A stretch of DNA of 64,000 nucleotides from Chionoecetes opilio (GCA_016584305.1 JACEEZ010016536.1:203633-267632), one strand, 5' to 3'. Positions 1 to 10,844 are shown, counted from the stretch's first letter. The notes: generated by a model from the letters alone, not told the origin. Program-made: numbers and translations.

Positions 1-24
1 GCTAGGTTAGGTTAGGTTAAATCC
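1..24. repeat. Interstitial TTAGG-type motif
   Basis: The first bases are GGTTA units, the arthropod telomere motif, in a short run. Similar short runs recur near 10436-10467, 18056-18075, 20620-20670 and 29305-29340, so these are interstitial remnants and not a chromosome end. Confidence 0.5.
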
Positions 25-136
25 GCTAGGAAGGTTGGGGTTTAAAATTTTGGGTTTTTAAAAAAATCCCTAGATCCAGGGGGGAAAATCTAGATCTAGG
101 GGAAATTAACCCAGATCTAGGAATATAACCTAGATA

Positions 137-243
137 CAGGAGAACCTCGTTTATCCGGCACCCTCGGGGGGGGGGTGAGCGCATGGCCGGATAATCATTT
201 TGCCGTTTTTTTTGAGAGTTACTCTTATGGAAACGCCCAAAAT

Positions 244-291
<48 letters not shown>

Positions 292-613
292 CCATCACAA
301 GGAACTGGCCAAGGGCACAACAAAAATGGGTAAAACAAAGGCCGCTTAGTTGGCAGTCCCCTATAAAAGAAAGACAGCCAGAGAATAAAATAAAAAAGTG
401 GGGTGAGCCAATTTAGTTCGGGAGGTGTCTTGTTACTCTTTTTTTGAAAAAATGTAAGTCATAGGGAAAATGGAAAAAAAAGAAACAGGAAGAGAGTTCC
501 AGAGTTTATCAGTGGAAAAAAAAAAAAAAAAAAAAAAAAAAAGCCTGGGTCGATTAGTGCCGTTGTTTTGAGGCTGCCGTTGTTTTAAATGCCGGTTAAA
601 CGAGGTTCTCCTG
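137..613. mobile_element. Tigger/pogo-like MITE (family 1), split by a LINE tail
   Basis: The ends are inverted copies of CAGGAGAACCTCGTTTA (137 onward) and its complement ending at 613, and each end is flanked by TA (135-136 and 614-615). A CAG terminus with TA target duplication is typical of the pogo/Tigger branch of Tc1-mariner. No transposase is present. The middle is occupied by a LINE 3' fragment. Confidence 0.75.
247..540 (-). mobile_element. 3' end of a Jockey-like LINE (5'-truncated copy)
   Basis: A 45-base T run (247-291) followed by about 230 bases nearly matches the 3' end of the LINE whose tail begins at 54537, including the shared GGAACTGGCCAAGGGCACAA block. The T run is the poly(A) tail of a minus-strand insertion. 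The copy sits inside the MITE at 137-613. An A run near 517-542 marks its other edge. No coding capacity remains beyond a few residues of the ORF end. Confidence 0.8.
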
Positions 614-977
614 TACAGGGTATTTCGACTCTTAAACCTCAAAAAATAATTGTTTCAGACGTATTCTTTGTTCTGCACCCGAAAATGTACCTATATATCT
701 AATAAGATTTTACCTGTGCTTCTGTATACATAACCTGACCATAACCTAACCTAATTAATACTTTACAACTTGGGGGTGGGGTATGATGGGGCGGTATAAG
801 AAAATATATTAATTCCCGCTATAAACAAGAGGTAAATTTATTCAAAACACAAATAGAAAATAATGTCTTCGAAAAATGTGGTGGCCAATTATAAAAAACC
901 TTTTATTCCTGCTTTTCAACTGTTACAAGTGGAACTGTTGGCAAAAGTTTCCCCGCCGTCGATTGTTCGGTATTATT
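614..977. other. No gene seen
   Basis: AT-rich sequence with short open frames only. No domain, RNA gene or repeat was recognised. Confidence 0.5.
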
Positions 978-1928
978 CTAGTGCTTGTCCATACTTCCCT
1001 CTCTCCCCCAAAACAAGCTTGGGGGAATGCAGGGTATCTGGCTGAGGAGATATAATGGACGAGAACTGTGCGATCGCTACTGCCGTTATTATAGCTAAGT
1101 TTTCTGTATTTTTTTTTGTATTACTGTCAGTATCAATCCCCTTCCTCGTAACCTTTAAACTTATATACACATCGAAGAAATGATATAGTTGTCTAATAAT
1201 GCATACAGACACACCCTCCCCATCTGGAGGCCCCCCCATCCTTTAGAAGGTTGGGTTAAGGGTCGGTTAGGTTAAAAAACTAGTCCGTGTCCTAAGAAAA
1301 TGATCGCGTAGTCCTCGTCCATTTTTACCATTTGGGGTACAAAATATATGTCGCAACCACATACTTTTTGAGTTAGGGATAGCGTAAAACTTCCTTAGAT
1401 CTAGTGAAAATTGATTGGATTTTTAAAGTCCAGAGACGTGGGAAAACCTACGCTCCTCACAAACAGAAATGATGATCAGAGTGTCGAGAAACACCCCCCC
1501 CACCCCTCCCACTAAGAGGTAGGGTAAACTTTTATAGGTTACCGGGGGGTCAAGGTTGGGCGGAATCCCCCCCTCGTTAGAAGGTTAGGTTAGATAATCG
1601 GGTGATTATCGCTAGGAAGGTAGGTTAGATTATCGGGGGGTCTAAGGGGGCAGAGCCCCACGCTAGGAAGTTAGGTTTAATTTGCTTTGGTTAAGTAGAT
1701 TACCGGTGGTCGAGGGGCGCAGAGCCCCCTGTGGATGTTAGGTTAAATCTGGGTGAGTAAATTTCCCTAGCCCTAAGGATTTCTGGCTCCTACATAACTC
1801 CTAAATCTTAAATTTGTAAATTTTCCGCAAGTGTCCGACGCATCATTTGCTCCCCACCTGAAAACCCCGCATTCCTGCAGGTCCCCAAGCTTGCTTGGGG
1901 CAAGGGGGAGAGTATGGGCAAATGCTAG
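978..1928. mobile_element. TIR element with CTAG termini, copy 1
   Basis: The left end (CTAGTGCTTGTCCATACTTC) is matched in inverse by the right end near 1905-1928 (GAGAGTATGGGCAAATGCTAG region), including the CTCTCCCCC and AAGCTTGGGG blocks. A second copy with the same ends occurs at about 29000-32961. The interior is GGTTAG-rich and non-coding. The target duplication could not be defined, so the superfamily is open. Confidence 0.65.
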
Positions 1929-2239
1929 AAATTATAACCACGTACATAATTCATAAAAGCCGTACGCTGGGACTCCTGATATATATTTAACAAAAAACAG
2001 CTGGTCGCAGTGTTTACATATCGAGCAGTGTTACAAGCGAGCAGTTGTACAGCAACATACCAAATACATGTATATGTACGGGATAGGCGATATGTATATG
2101 ATTCATAAATACATATAATAATGCAAATCAAAGGTATTGAAGCTTTTTAGTGATAGAAGAAAGTATCCTTCTCACAAAATCTATGTATATGTAATATCCT
2201 TTGTACTGCTGCTGTGACCAGAGCGTATAAGGCGTATAA
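1929..2239. other. No gene seen
   Basis: AT-rich sequence between a TIR element and a LINE. Nothing recognised. Confidence 0.5.
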
Positions 2240-2277
2240 AAATGATAGATTTCCTGAGAGGAATAAATAGTGTATAG

Positions 2278-3754
2278 GATTTTGATATAATAGCATTAAC
2301 AGAAACATGGTTGGATATGTCAGGAAAGGTATTTGTTCTGGAAGTCGAGATAGCTGGGTATAAGTTATTTCACAAGGACAGAGTAGGCAGACGAGGTGGA
2401 GGAGTTGCGCTTTATGCAAGAGATGCATTGCAGTGTTGTGTTAATAATGTTATAAAAACAGATGACAGCATAGAGTCTATATGGGTAGAGGTTACGGAGG
2501 GAACTGAGAAAATGGTTTTGGGTGTAGTGTATAGGCCTCCAAACTTATGTAAAGAGGATTCAGCTCCTATATGGGAAGAAATAAACAAGGCCTGCAGATA
2601 TAATCGACTATGCGTGGTGGGAGATTTTAATCTTAGGAATATAGACTGGGATTTAATCATAGGTGACAGCGACGCAGATGAATTGTTAAATATAATCCAG
2701 GATAACTTCCTAAGTCAAGCAATCAAGGAGCCTACTAGAGGAGATAATATTCTAGATCTATTGCTGACAAATAGAGACAATTTAGTTACAAATGTAGAGG
2801 TCAGTGGGAATTTAGATAATAGCGACCATTATGAGATCAGATTTAGCTTAAAATGGGAAGTTGGAAAATTAAGTGGCAATAAGCATCGAATACCTAATTT
2901 TAGAAAGGCCAATTATGCAGGATTAAGAAGACACCTGGAGGTTATTAATAAGAGGTGTGGGATGGAGGGGAAGAAAGTTTCCCAGGATAACGACAGGGCG
3001 ATGACAGCTGGAAAGGCCAATTTTGAAGGATTAGGAAGGCACCTGGAGGTAATTGGCGTGGTTAGATATGGAAGTGAGGTCATAGCTGAGGAGGTAATTA
3101 GAGCGGTTAGACAGGGAAGTGAGGTCAGGGCTGAGGAGGTAATTAGAGAGGTTAGAAATGGAAGTGAGGATGGGGTTGAGGAGGATTATACCTCATTTGT
3201 AAGGAATATAATTGACGGACAGAAAAGAAATATTCCTTATAGAGAAATAAGGTCCAGAAAGAGTGATCCAAAATGGATGACCACCAATTTAAAACACAAC
3301 ATTGGAGTAAAAAGAAACATTTATTTAAGGTTCAAGGCAGGATTGGTAAACAAAGAACAGTATAACGTGATGGCAAGGATAGTGAAGAAATTAACTCAAG
3401 TTGCTAAGAACAATTATGAGATTAAAGTAGCAGGACAGGCGAAAAGGGACCCAAAAGGGTTCTATCAGATATATAAAACAAAGACAAGGGAATTAGTTGG
3501 GCTGTTAAGGTCAGGACAGGGTGAGGTCTTAAATACGGATGAGGATATGTGTAAGAGTCTAAATGATTATTTCTTAAGTTTTATTACGGAGGAGGATACA
3601 CAGACGATACCTGATAGTGAACAGATGTTCAAAGGAAGCGATGAGGAGAAACTCAAAGATATTGTGATAACTAGGGAAATGGTGGAAAAGGGTATAGATA
3701 AAATGAAAAATTTTAAATCGCCAGGACCAGATGAAGCGTATATCCCAGGGTATT
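2278..3754 (+). pseudogene. CR1 ORF2, endonuclease and start of RT
   Basis: The reading frame from the in-frame TAG at 2275-2277 reads IIALTETWLD and then the endonuclease block GYKLFHKDRVGRRGGGVAL. The catalytic VVGDFNLRNIDW and NSDHYEI motifs follow, so the phosphodiesterase core is present. The linker to the RT (about residues 205-300) contains internal repeats: a block with GLRRHLEV recurs as GLGRHLEV, and a VR.GSEV..EEVI unit is repeated three times. The frame reaches the RT entry motif KSPGPDE and is then lost by a single-base deletion near 3740. The coding frame is continuous upstream of the TAG (MIDFLRGI at about 2251), which suggests a point-mutation stop. The product would nick DNA to prime retrotransposition. 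Confidence 0.85.
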
Positions 3755-5165
3755 AAAGGAATGGAAGGAGGTTGTTAGTGAGTCGTTAGTGCACATTTTT
3801 AGGAAATCGGTTGAGATAGGCGATGTGCCATTATTGTGGAGGAAAGGAAATGTTGTTCCCATATTTAAGAAGGGAGACAGGGGACTAAAGTCAAATTATC
3901 GACCTGTAAGTCTAACATCAGTGGTGGGTAAATTATTGGAATCTTTTATTGCAAAAAAACATTAGAGAGCACTTAGATAAACATAGTTTGATCAATGATT
4001 CACAACATGGATTCACCAAGGGTAGGTCATGTCTCACCAATTTATTGAGTTTTTATAGGAAAGTTTATGAGACGGCAGATAATGATAAGGATTATGATAT
4101 AATATATCTGGACTTTAGTAAGGCATTTGACAAAGTACCACACGAGCGACTCTTAAATAAGGTTAGGGCTCATGGAATAGATGGGAAGGTTCTTCATTGG
4201 ATCAGAGCTTGGCTAAGTAATAGGCAACAAAGGGTTACAATTAATGGTTCTAAATCTGAATGGGGACTGGTGACAAGTGGAGTTCCACAAGGGTCTGTTT
4301 GGGTCCATTACTATTTTTGATTTACATCAACGACTTGGATAGTGGGATTAGCAGTGATATCAGCAAGTTTGCTGATGATACTAAGTTCGGTAGGATTATT
4401 GGATCACAGTCTGATGTAAACATATTGCAGGGAGACTTAGATAAACTTAACGAGTGGGCAGTCAGATGGCAGATGGAATTTAATATTGATAAATGCAGCG
4501 TTATGAATGTTGGTAGAAAAAACCCTGGTAATAGATATACCATAAGCAATGTATCGCTGAAAAAATCAGAAGGTGAAAAAGATCTTGGGGTGAGGGTGAG
4601 CCCAGACCTACGACCTAGGAAACAATGTATTGAGGCCAGAAATAGAGCTAATAGAGTATTAGGATTCATTACCAAAAGTGTTAAAAGTAGAAGTGCGGAA
4701 GTTATTCTAAAGCATTATCTGGCTCTAGTCAGGCCTCACCTAGACTATGCGGTTCAGTTTTGGTCTCCATATTACAGGAAGGATATAGCCTTGTTAGAAA
4801 CAGTGCAGAGAAGGATGACCAAAATGATACAAGGGATGCGTAACTTTAGTTATGAGAGGAGATTGAAGTTATTAAAATTACACTCACTCGAGAGATGCAG
4901 AGTAAGGGGCGATCTGATAGAAGTTTTTAAGTGGATAAATGGATTTAATAAAGGAGAGGTAGGAAAAGTTCTTACGGCTTTTAACCAGGGTAGAGCAAGA
5001 AGTAATGGATTCAAGCTGGAAAAGCGTAGAATTAGAAAGGAAATAGGGAAAAACTGGTTCACAAATAGGGTGGTGAATGAATGGAATGGTCTCAGTAGAC
5101 AGGTAGTTAGTGCGGAGTCATTAGAGAGCTTTAAAGAGGAGCTGGATAGGTCATGGATGGGATGA
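3755..5165 (+). pseudogene. CR1 ORF2, reverse transcriptase in three frames
   Basis: The RT continues in a shifted frame with the FKKGDRGLKSNYRPVS region (about 3866-3915). It shifts again at the A run at 3952-3958 into IREHLDKHSLI, and again near 4299 where one T appears lost from a GGGTCTGTTTTGGG-type site. RT motifs are readable: YLDFSKAFDKVP (palm aspartate), GVPQGS and FADDTK (second and third catalytic aspartates). The C-terminal thumb and connection (LVRPHLDYAVQFW, LETVQRRMTKMI) are intact. Length and order match chicken-type CR1. The copy is dead unless the shifts are sequencing errors. Confidence 0.9.
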
Positions 5166-5262
5166 AAGTGGATGTAGGTAGTGTTAGGCGACAGGAACTA
5201 CCACGTGTAGGCCTTCCGGCCTCTTGTAGCTTCCTTATTATCTTATGCTCTTATGTTCTTAT

Positions 5263-5598
5263 GTATAATTTCAGGCCTGCCACCCACGGTTGATACATTA
5301 TGATTTAAAATATATCGATACAAAACAGTGAGACCCCCAAAAACTACAGATTATAATCGTATATATGTAATTTAGCATCATTGTATAGTAATAGCTGCGG
5401 TAAGGAGACTATTTATGTAATATTTTCCTCTGCCATGTGCATGTTCCGCATCGGTTTGTAATCTTGCCTCAGGCCTGCCCACTACATTTAAGCTCCGCCC
5501 CTTCTCGAGGACTAGAGATACCATCATGGTATTTGATGATCGCAATTGCGACGGTAATATTTACATCGTGGTAATCGCAATTGCGATAGACTAGGAAT
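5263..5598. other. No gene seen
   Basis: Non-coding sequence downstream of the CR1 tail. Nothing recognised. Confidence 0.5.
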
Positions 5599-5830
5599 AT
5601 GAGCCACAGTCTCACCCGGGGGCGCCGCCTTGCCCGGCACACCTGTGTATCACTACGAGTCACTGTCTCACACGGGGAAGGGGCGGGACACATGCCAACA
5701 CCCACGAGTCAGTCTCTCTCAGGGGCGCCGCCCTTGCCCTCACACGGGGAAGGGGCAGGACACACGCCAACACCCATGAGTCACTGTCTCTCTCAGGGGC
5801 GCCGCCCTTGCCTGCTCGCCCACGAACACA
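5599..5830. repeat. 72-bp GC-rich tandem repeat
   Basis: A 72-bp unit beginning CACACGGGGAAGGGGC starts at 5669 and again at 5741. Each unit ends in a GGGGCGCCGCCCTTGCC block, and partial copies lie on both sides, giving about 2.5 copies. Base composition is sharply more GC-rich than the surroundings. Confidence 0.75.
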
Positions 5831-6340
5831 GGCTCACCCCAGCGCACACAGACTCACCCCACTGTTCTTCCGTGTACTACTACACGCCGTCCCCAACACA
5901 CCCGTCGACTCAACACACTGTGTAGACGCGCTACACACACTGTACAGGGCGCCGCCCTATGCGCCGTGACCCTACCCCACAGTCGCCGCCACTGAGTTCC
6001 AAGGCCACGCCGTGCCCAACAGGGCCACTCGTCCCCCTTCGTCAGAAGAGGGAGACTGGTCTATTCAGGGCGGGGTTGCGGGGCGCAGTGGTCACGGTAA
6101 ATCCTGGGCGGGAGCGCCTGTCCACCCGACGTGGCTGTGTTTCTGCTACTATCTCCTGCTTTGCCAAGCCATCACCACGTCGGTTCCCCCCCATTCCTTG
6201 GGCCAATAGGAGGAAAGGACGTGGCGACCCGAACCGTGTGTCGAACCCCCGCCAGTGAGACCCCAGAGGTAGAGACGAAGGACCCTAGCCTTGTTCGCTA
6301 GTAGCAGCGAACAAGGCCCTTCGTAACAATATATATATAT
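5831..6340. other. GC-rich segment of unknown nature
   Basis: This stretch is high in GC with several overlapping open frames (for example 5959-6258 +) whose translations show no recognisable domain, so I do not call a gene. It lies between the 72-bp repeat and an element end shared with 39966-40602. It could be the interior of that element's larger relative. Confidence 0.4.
6288..6317. other. Perfect 12-bp hairpin
   Basis: GCCTTGTTCGCT at 6288-6299 is followed after six bases by its exact reverse complement at 6306-6317. It sits just inside the element end at 6341-6426. Function unknown. Confidence 0.6.
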
Positions 6341-6426
6341 GAAGCCGAGCGGCCCTCCGACTTCAGGCCCTTGTGCAACAGGCCGATATTCCGTGCGCAG
6401 TCCAGATTTGCAGTGGTCTATGTCCT
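6341..6426 (-). mobile_element. End of a foldback-type TIR element
   Basis: About 85 bases ending in CAGTGGTCTATG match, in reverse complement, the left end of the element at 39966-40602 (shared CGAGCGGCCCTCCGACTTCA and CGATATTCCGTGCGCAGTCC). The opposite end was not found upstream. Confidence 0.7.
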
Positions 6427-6533
6427 AGTCTATATTAGTTATATACGACGCCACTTTTATGTTAACACCACGGTGGTCATCCTGTAACATATGAGCTCAC
6501 TTGCATCACCTCATCTGACCAGATCAAGTCAAG

Positions 6534-6598
6534 TCACACACACGCACACACACGCACACACACACACACACAGATAGATAGATAGATAGATATTTATT
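6534..6598. repeat. CA and GATA microsatellite
   Basis: A CA/CGCA run is followed by seven GATA units. The GATA part abuts the 3' end of the minus-strand LINE at 6590-8020 and may be its tail. Confidence 0.85.
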
Positions 6599-8020
6599 GA
6601 CCACAGCTTTATACATAAATTACACATAATATCATTAATGAATAGACAAAACACTCAATGTCCAAAAAATGAAACATTCCCACAAATTTTGAGTAACAAA
6701 CTGTAGTCCAACAAAAAATAATTACTAAAACTACTACTACTACGATAAACTACTAAACACATAAAATTCAACAAGCAGCCAGCTTGATCTACGTCCCTAT
6801 GAAAGACAAAAAAATGAAATAAACTATTAACGGAAAAGAATATGCATTTCTTAAGTATAACTATTTAAAACTTCATGAATAATTTTGCATGTTATTACAT
6901 CACTGAAATTAGAGAATACGTCATGAACAGTATTAAATCTGTCAAGGTTTCTAATGTGTTGTGTTATGGGGCACACCTCTACCACATGTTGTTCTGTTTG
7001 TATGTCACCACATACACACAGGCGCTCCTCGAGAGGAAGGCGACCACGTCCGCGCCTGTTCCAGCGTCCCGTTTCCACTACTAAACTATGACCACAGACT
7101 CGAAAACGTGTAAACGACATCCTATGTAGATCGTTAATGACATGTTTCTTTTCATAAATGTCATGTACTTTAAATTCAGGGTTAATTGTTTTATATACAT
7201 TGCATCTTGTTGCCTCAGAGTTAGCAATTGTATTATGTACATTATACAACATAGAGGACATGTGAGGGACATTATTGTGTGTCATGTGGGCCACAAGTTT
7301 TCCAACCGGGGTATTTAAAGACATAACATACTTCAGAGTGAAAGACAAAGGGTCATCGTTCATGTTACGTCTCTGACCACATACTATGATAAAACTTGTG
7401 TTGTTTGTGTCTTAGAAGGTCAGGCAGCGAGGGGTATCCTAACTCAGCATAACATACATTATTGGTAGTGGCTCTCCTTACCCCTAACAACTCTTTCATG
7501 GCCCAATTGTACAACTTAATGATAGGTTTCACGTCAGCGCCTACCCAAGACTCACAGCCATACAGTAAAGACGACATAAGGGCAGCATCGAACAAACGAC
7601 GTTTTACAATAAAAGGAATGTCATTGTTTTTTCGAATAAATGAGACAAATTTTAAAACATGACATAACTTGTTTTGTGCATGTATTTTCACAGCAGATGA
7701 CACCGAACCGTCACACGTGAAGGGAGTCCCCAGATACACGTAGCTGCTGCAGGGCTCCACCCCTAACCCGTCCACGCGCAGCGGCTCGGCGTCCCCTGCT
7801 TGACCGTTTATCACGAAAAACTTTGTTTTACCTATATTTATCTTCATTCCATATTCATCACAAAATTCCTTTAATATACAAAACTTCTTTAACATGTTGT
7901 CCCTGGTCGTAGCAAGTATCACCGCATCATCCATATACAACAATATGTGCAGCCATTCTATAAATGTCTCAGGACTACAATTATCTCTCATCATTTTTAC
8001 CAACTCGTCTACATCACACA
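6590..8020 (-). mobile_element. LINE fragment (RT C-terminal half), clade uncertain
   Basis: A minus-strand non-LTR retrotransposon is truncated at its 5' side by the CA run at 8016-8042. The 3' UTR (about 6590-6850) ends at GATA repeats. The coding part carries RT motifs and a CxCG...H...C knuckle typical of Jockey, I and Nimb-type elements. Clade assignment needs a tree. Confidence 0.8.
6851..8015 (-). pseudogene. LINE reverse transcriptase C-terminal part with YMDD box
   Basis: Two minus-strand frames (8015 to 7365, then 7363 to 6851, offset by a frameshift) form one protein. It reads from LLYMDDAVILATT (RT catalytic box) through INIGKTKFFVI, YVYLGTPFT and a connection region (SSLLYGCESWVG, YNWAMKELLG) to the terminal CVCGDIQTEQHVVEVCP knuckle, which may bind nucleic acid. 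LINE RTs usually carry F/YADD, so methionine at this position is unusual for the class. The N-terminal endonuclease and RT fingers are missing. The frameshift and 5' truncation make it inactive. Confidence 0.8.
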
Positions 8021-8042
8021 CACACACACACACACACACACT
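8016..8042. repeat. CA microsatellite
   Basis: Uninterrupted CA run at the junction between a truncated LINE and a SINE. Confidence 0.95.
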
Positions 8043-8045
8043 CCT

Positions 8046-8331
8046 GGGTACTCCATGGTGTAAGGGATAGCACGCTCGGTTCACAACCGAGAAGTCCCGG
8101 GTTCGATCCCTGGGCGGAGCGGAAACAGATGGGTTGTTTCCTTAAAACCCGAGCCCCTGTCCACCCAGCAGTGAATGGGTACCGGGTGTTAGCCGGGGTT
8201 TGTGACCTGCTCTCCGGGGTGCTGGCTTCGACCAACACAAAGCACTAAGGATGAATGATAAAAATGTTGATATGGAGACGGGGCCACACGAGCGTTGCTC
8301 TGGCCCTGTAAAATACAACTAGATGAGATGA

Positions 8332-8336
<5 letters not shown>
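8046..8336 (+). mobile_element. tRNA-Val-derived SINE, copy 1
   Basis: The first 70 bases fold as a tRNA-like head: a TGGTGTAAGGGATAGCACGC A box, an anticodon arm CGGTTCACAACCG (CAC in the loop, so valine-like) and a GGGTTCGATCCC B box. A 200-base body follows, with TGTTTCCTTAAAACC and CTCTGGCCCTGTAAAATACA, and the element ends in a CA run. A second copy at 8446 is about 90 percent alike. The body and tail show this is a SINE and not a functional tRNA gene. Transcription would use RNA polymerase III. Confidence 0.85.

Positions 8337-8403
<67 letters not shown>
8337..8403. repeat. CA microsatellite
   Basis: About 33 uninterrupted CA units forming the tail of the preceding SINE. Confidence 0.95.
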
Positions 8404-8404
<1 letters not shown>

Positions 8405-8445
8405 GATCCCCGGCCCCGCTCATTCCCGGGGATTTTCCACTAATT

Positions 8446-8752
8446 AGGGTACTCCGTAGTGTAGGGGTAGCACGCTCGGTTCACAACCGAGAAGTCCCGG
8501 GTTCGATCCCCGGGCGGAGCGGAAACGGTTGGGCTGTTTCCTTAAAACCCGGGCCCCTGTCCACCCAGCAGTGAATGGGTACCGGGTGTTAGCCGGGGGT
8601 TTGTGAACCCACCTCCCGGGGTGCTGGCTTCCCCCAACACTAAAAAAGATGAATGAGAAAAATAAATGTTGATATGGAGACGGGGCCATACGAGCATTGC
8701 TCTGGCCCTGTAAAATACAACTAGATGAATACAACTAGATGAGATGAATACA
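8446..8752 (+). mobile_element. tRNA-Val-derived SINE, copy 2
   Basis: Same family as the copy at 8046. The A box (TAGTGTAGGGGTAGCACGC) is closer to a genuine tRNA-Val and the B box is GGGTTCGATCCCC. The acceptor-stem halves around CTCCG and CGGAG pair. The tail contains a duplicated ACAACTAGATGA block and then a short CA run. It lies in the same orientation as copy 1 and is separated from it by the CA tail and about 45 bases. Confidence 0.85.
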
Positions 8753-8885
8753 CACACACACACATACACATACATCATAGCCAGTATGTGATATTATCGT
8801 GAATATTTTCATCGTGTGGAGGATGAAGAGGGAGATGGAAGAGGAGGAGGAGGGAGAAGAAATAGTATAGATGAAAAAGAAAGAA

Positions 8886-8888
<3 letters not shown>

Positions 8889-8966
<78 letters not shown>

Positions 8967-8972
8967 AAAGGA

Positions 8973-9051
<79 letters not shown>

Positions 9052-9057
9052 AAAGGA

Positions 9058-9111
<54 letters not shown>
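8889..9111. repeat. GA microsatellite, three blocks
   Basis: GA runs are separated by two AAGAAAAGGAAGG interruptions, at about 8963 and 9048. Both strands give long Arg-Glu or Ser-Leu frames that are artefacts of the repeat. Confidence 0.95.
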
Positions 9112-9113
<2 letters not shown>

Positions 9114-10319
9114 ACTCGCCCGGCGTGGTAACACTACACCGTGACTGCAGCAGAAAAACATATCTGGCACACAGACCGTGTGGAAATTAAGTGTTAGTGA
9201 CTGGACCCATCATCTCCACGAGTGCCAGTCTGTGTCATTTTGTCTTCATCTGTATCATATTATGGCTATACATTAACAAATTACAAAAATATCAACCGAG
9301 TGACGGCCTTGGTAACGACTACAAAGATCGCAGCTAGTGTTTTTTATCCTCCCGCCCGAAAGGCGATGAGCCGCTGTCTGTCGTCGCTCCCTTGGCCTTG
9401 GTCGCGCCAAAAAAAACGAGTAGTGAAATTTGAAACCGTATATACTTGCAGATACAAGGCATAAAACAACGCTGAAGCAGGGTAGATTATACAGTCATGA
9501 TATAAACTACTGTGTATCATCTTCAGTGGCACATACACAGCAGTAGTGATGCTATAATTCGTAATATTTGGCACCTGGCGACATCACTGCAGGTGGCGTC
9601 TACAGTGTTATCTACGGTAGACATATCTCAGTGTTCTGTACTTTACCAGAACACTCTTGATGTATTCATGGACACCAGAAATCGGTAACTGGTGGCGAAA
9701 TATTACATCTAAAATTAAAAAACGGCAAAAAACTCACCTCAAAATTTAGCCGCGGGACATTAGTTTAAATCTCCCTCAGCTGTACGCTCCCATTTTCTCT
9801 AATACATATTAGAGGGATACCATTCTAAACCTATAAATGATATCCTTATGTACTGTACAGCTCCTCCCTAACTCACCCTACATTACAACGGTCCAGTTTA
9901 CCCCGAGAGTGTTTTTGTCACCGTGGTAAATATTGACCAAAACTGAGCATTGATCATAAGAAAATGAGACAAGACAGAGCATTTCTGATATTTTCATGTT
10001 AAAGTGAAGGAAAAGCACTCTTTGTACGCTTACTTACAAGGAGATACTCCGTCTCGTCTTTGCGTCCCATGAAAGTTCGCCAAATCAGCTGATTTTTTAA
10101 ACAAACTTCGCCGACACTTTTTTGCTGTCATTTTACTCATTTTCTTTTTTGGTTCTTGGGTTCAGTTACATATCGATATTCATATTCATATTAATACTAG
10201 AAATGTAAAAATTGTTGTTTTACTGCATGGGATATTTAAAAACTGTTACACTCTTATTTATATAGAAACAAACACCAAAGCAAAGATGGCAGTCCGAATA
10301 GAACCGATCCGTTGGAAGG
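9112..10319. other. No gene seen
   Basis: Unique-looking AT-rich sequence. Short open frames only, with no recognisable domain or RNA. Confidence 0.5.
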
Positions 10320-10390
10320 ACCGGGCTACCCCGGTCGGCACTACATCCGAAGTCTGTTACATCGAGGTCCGTTATATCGAGGTTTGACTG
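10320..10390. mobile_element. Right end of a pogo-like element (family 2)
   Basis: The segment ends in CCGTTATATCGAGGTTTGACTG followed by TA, with a second TCCGAAG/CATCGAGGTCCG block inside. This matches the ends of the elements at 12081-13249 and 35441-36226. The opposite end was not identified. Confidence 0.65.
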
Positions 10391-10468
10391 TACGTACCAC
10401 CGAAAATCTACCGCTATTTCAGCCAGAAAGTTAAGTTAGGTTAAATCAGGTTAGGTTAGGTTAGGTTA

Positions 10469-10533
10469 CATAAGAACATAAGAAAATAAGGAAGCTACAA
10501 GAGGCCGTGAGGCCTATACGTGGTAGTTCCTGT
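10469..10533 (-). mobile_element. CR1 3'-end fragment
   Basis: TAAGAACATAAGAAAATAAG, GAAGCTACAAGAGGCC and ACGTGGTAGTTCCTGT reproduce in reverse complement the 3' UTR and tail at 5190-5262. It is a severely 5'-truncated CR1 insertion. Confidence 0.85.
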
Positions 10534-10844
10534 TCCTGTAAAAGGTTAGAGGTGGGGTTTGGTTTAGTAACAGAAGATATAGAGATAAAACGAAAATTAT
10601 CAATACTATGGCAGTGTGAAGCTTAGCAGTGTTTGCGGGGCGGGTCTGGAGGGGCGGGGCGGGCCCCCAACCCCCCCACACATGTAAACAAACATTGATT
10701 TCTGACAAAAATGAGACGGATTAATTCAAAACCCCCCAAAACTATTCAGGAAAACTGAGTTTTGGCCTCGAAATCGGTGATTGCCCAATAAGAAAAATTT
10801 ACCAAGAGATTAAGGTAACACTAAGGTAACCATCTCTACCTTCT

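Larger units (their letters stand above)
2240..5262 (+). mobile_element. CR1-clade LINE, nearly full ORF2, inactive
   Basis: The element encodes an APE-type endonuclease followed by a reverse transcriptase with the CR1 hallmarks (DFSKAFDKVPHERLL, GVPQGS, FADDTK, EKDLGV). It ends in a short 3' UTR containing CCACGTGTAGGCCTTCCGGC and a run of TTCTTATG-like units (about 5230-5262), the microsatellite-type tail of CR1 elements. A stop codon and three single-base frameshifts make it non-functional. No ORF1 was recognised, so it is 5' truncated. A minus-strand copy of the same 3' end lies at about 10469-10533. Confidence 0.9.

Noticed and set aside
1..24. True telomere
   Set aside because: Only a few GGTTA units, and similar short runs are scattered through the window.
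26..298. Lys-rich minus-strand ORF over the T run
   Set aside because: The lysines come from the poly(A) tail of a LINE fragment; no protein.
8062..8116. tRNA-Val gene
   Set aside because: The tRNA-like head is joined to a conserved 200-base body and a CA tail, and a second such copy lies nearby, so it is a SINE and not a tRNA gene.
8014..8401. Open frames rich in Val-Cys or Thr-His across CA runs
   Set aside because: Microsatellite artefacts.
8816..9190. Arg-Glu and Ser-Leu ORFs on both strands
   Set aside because: Read-through of the GA microsatellite.
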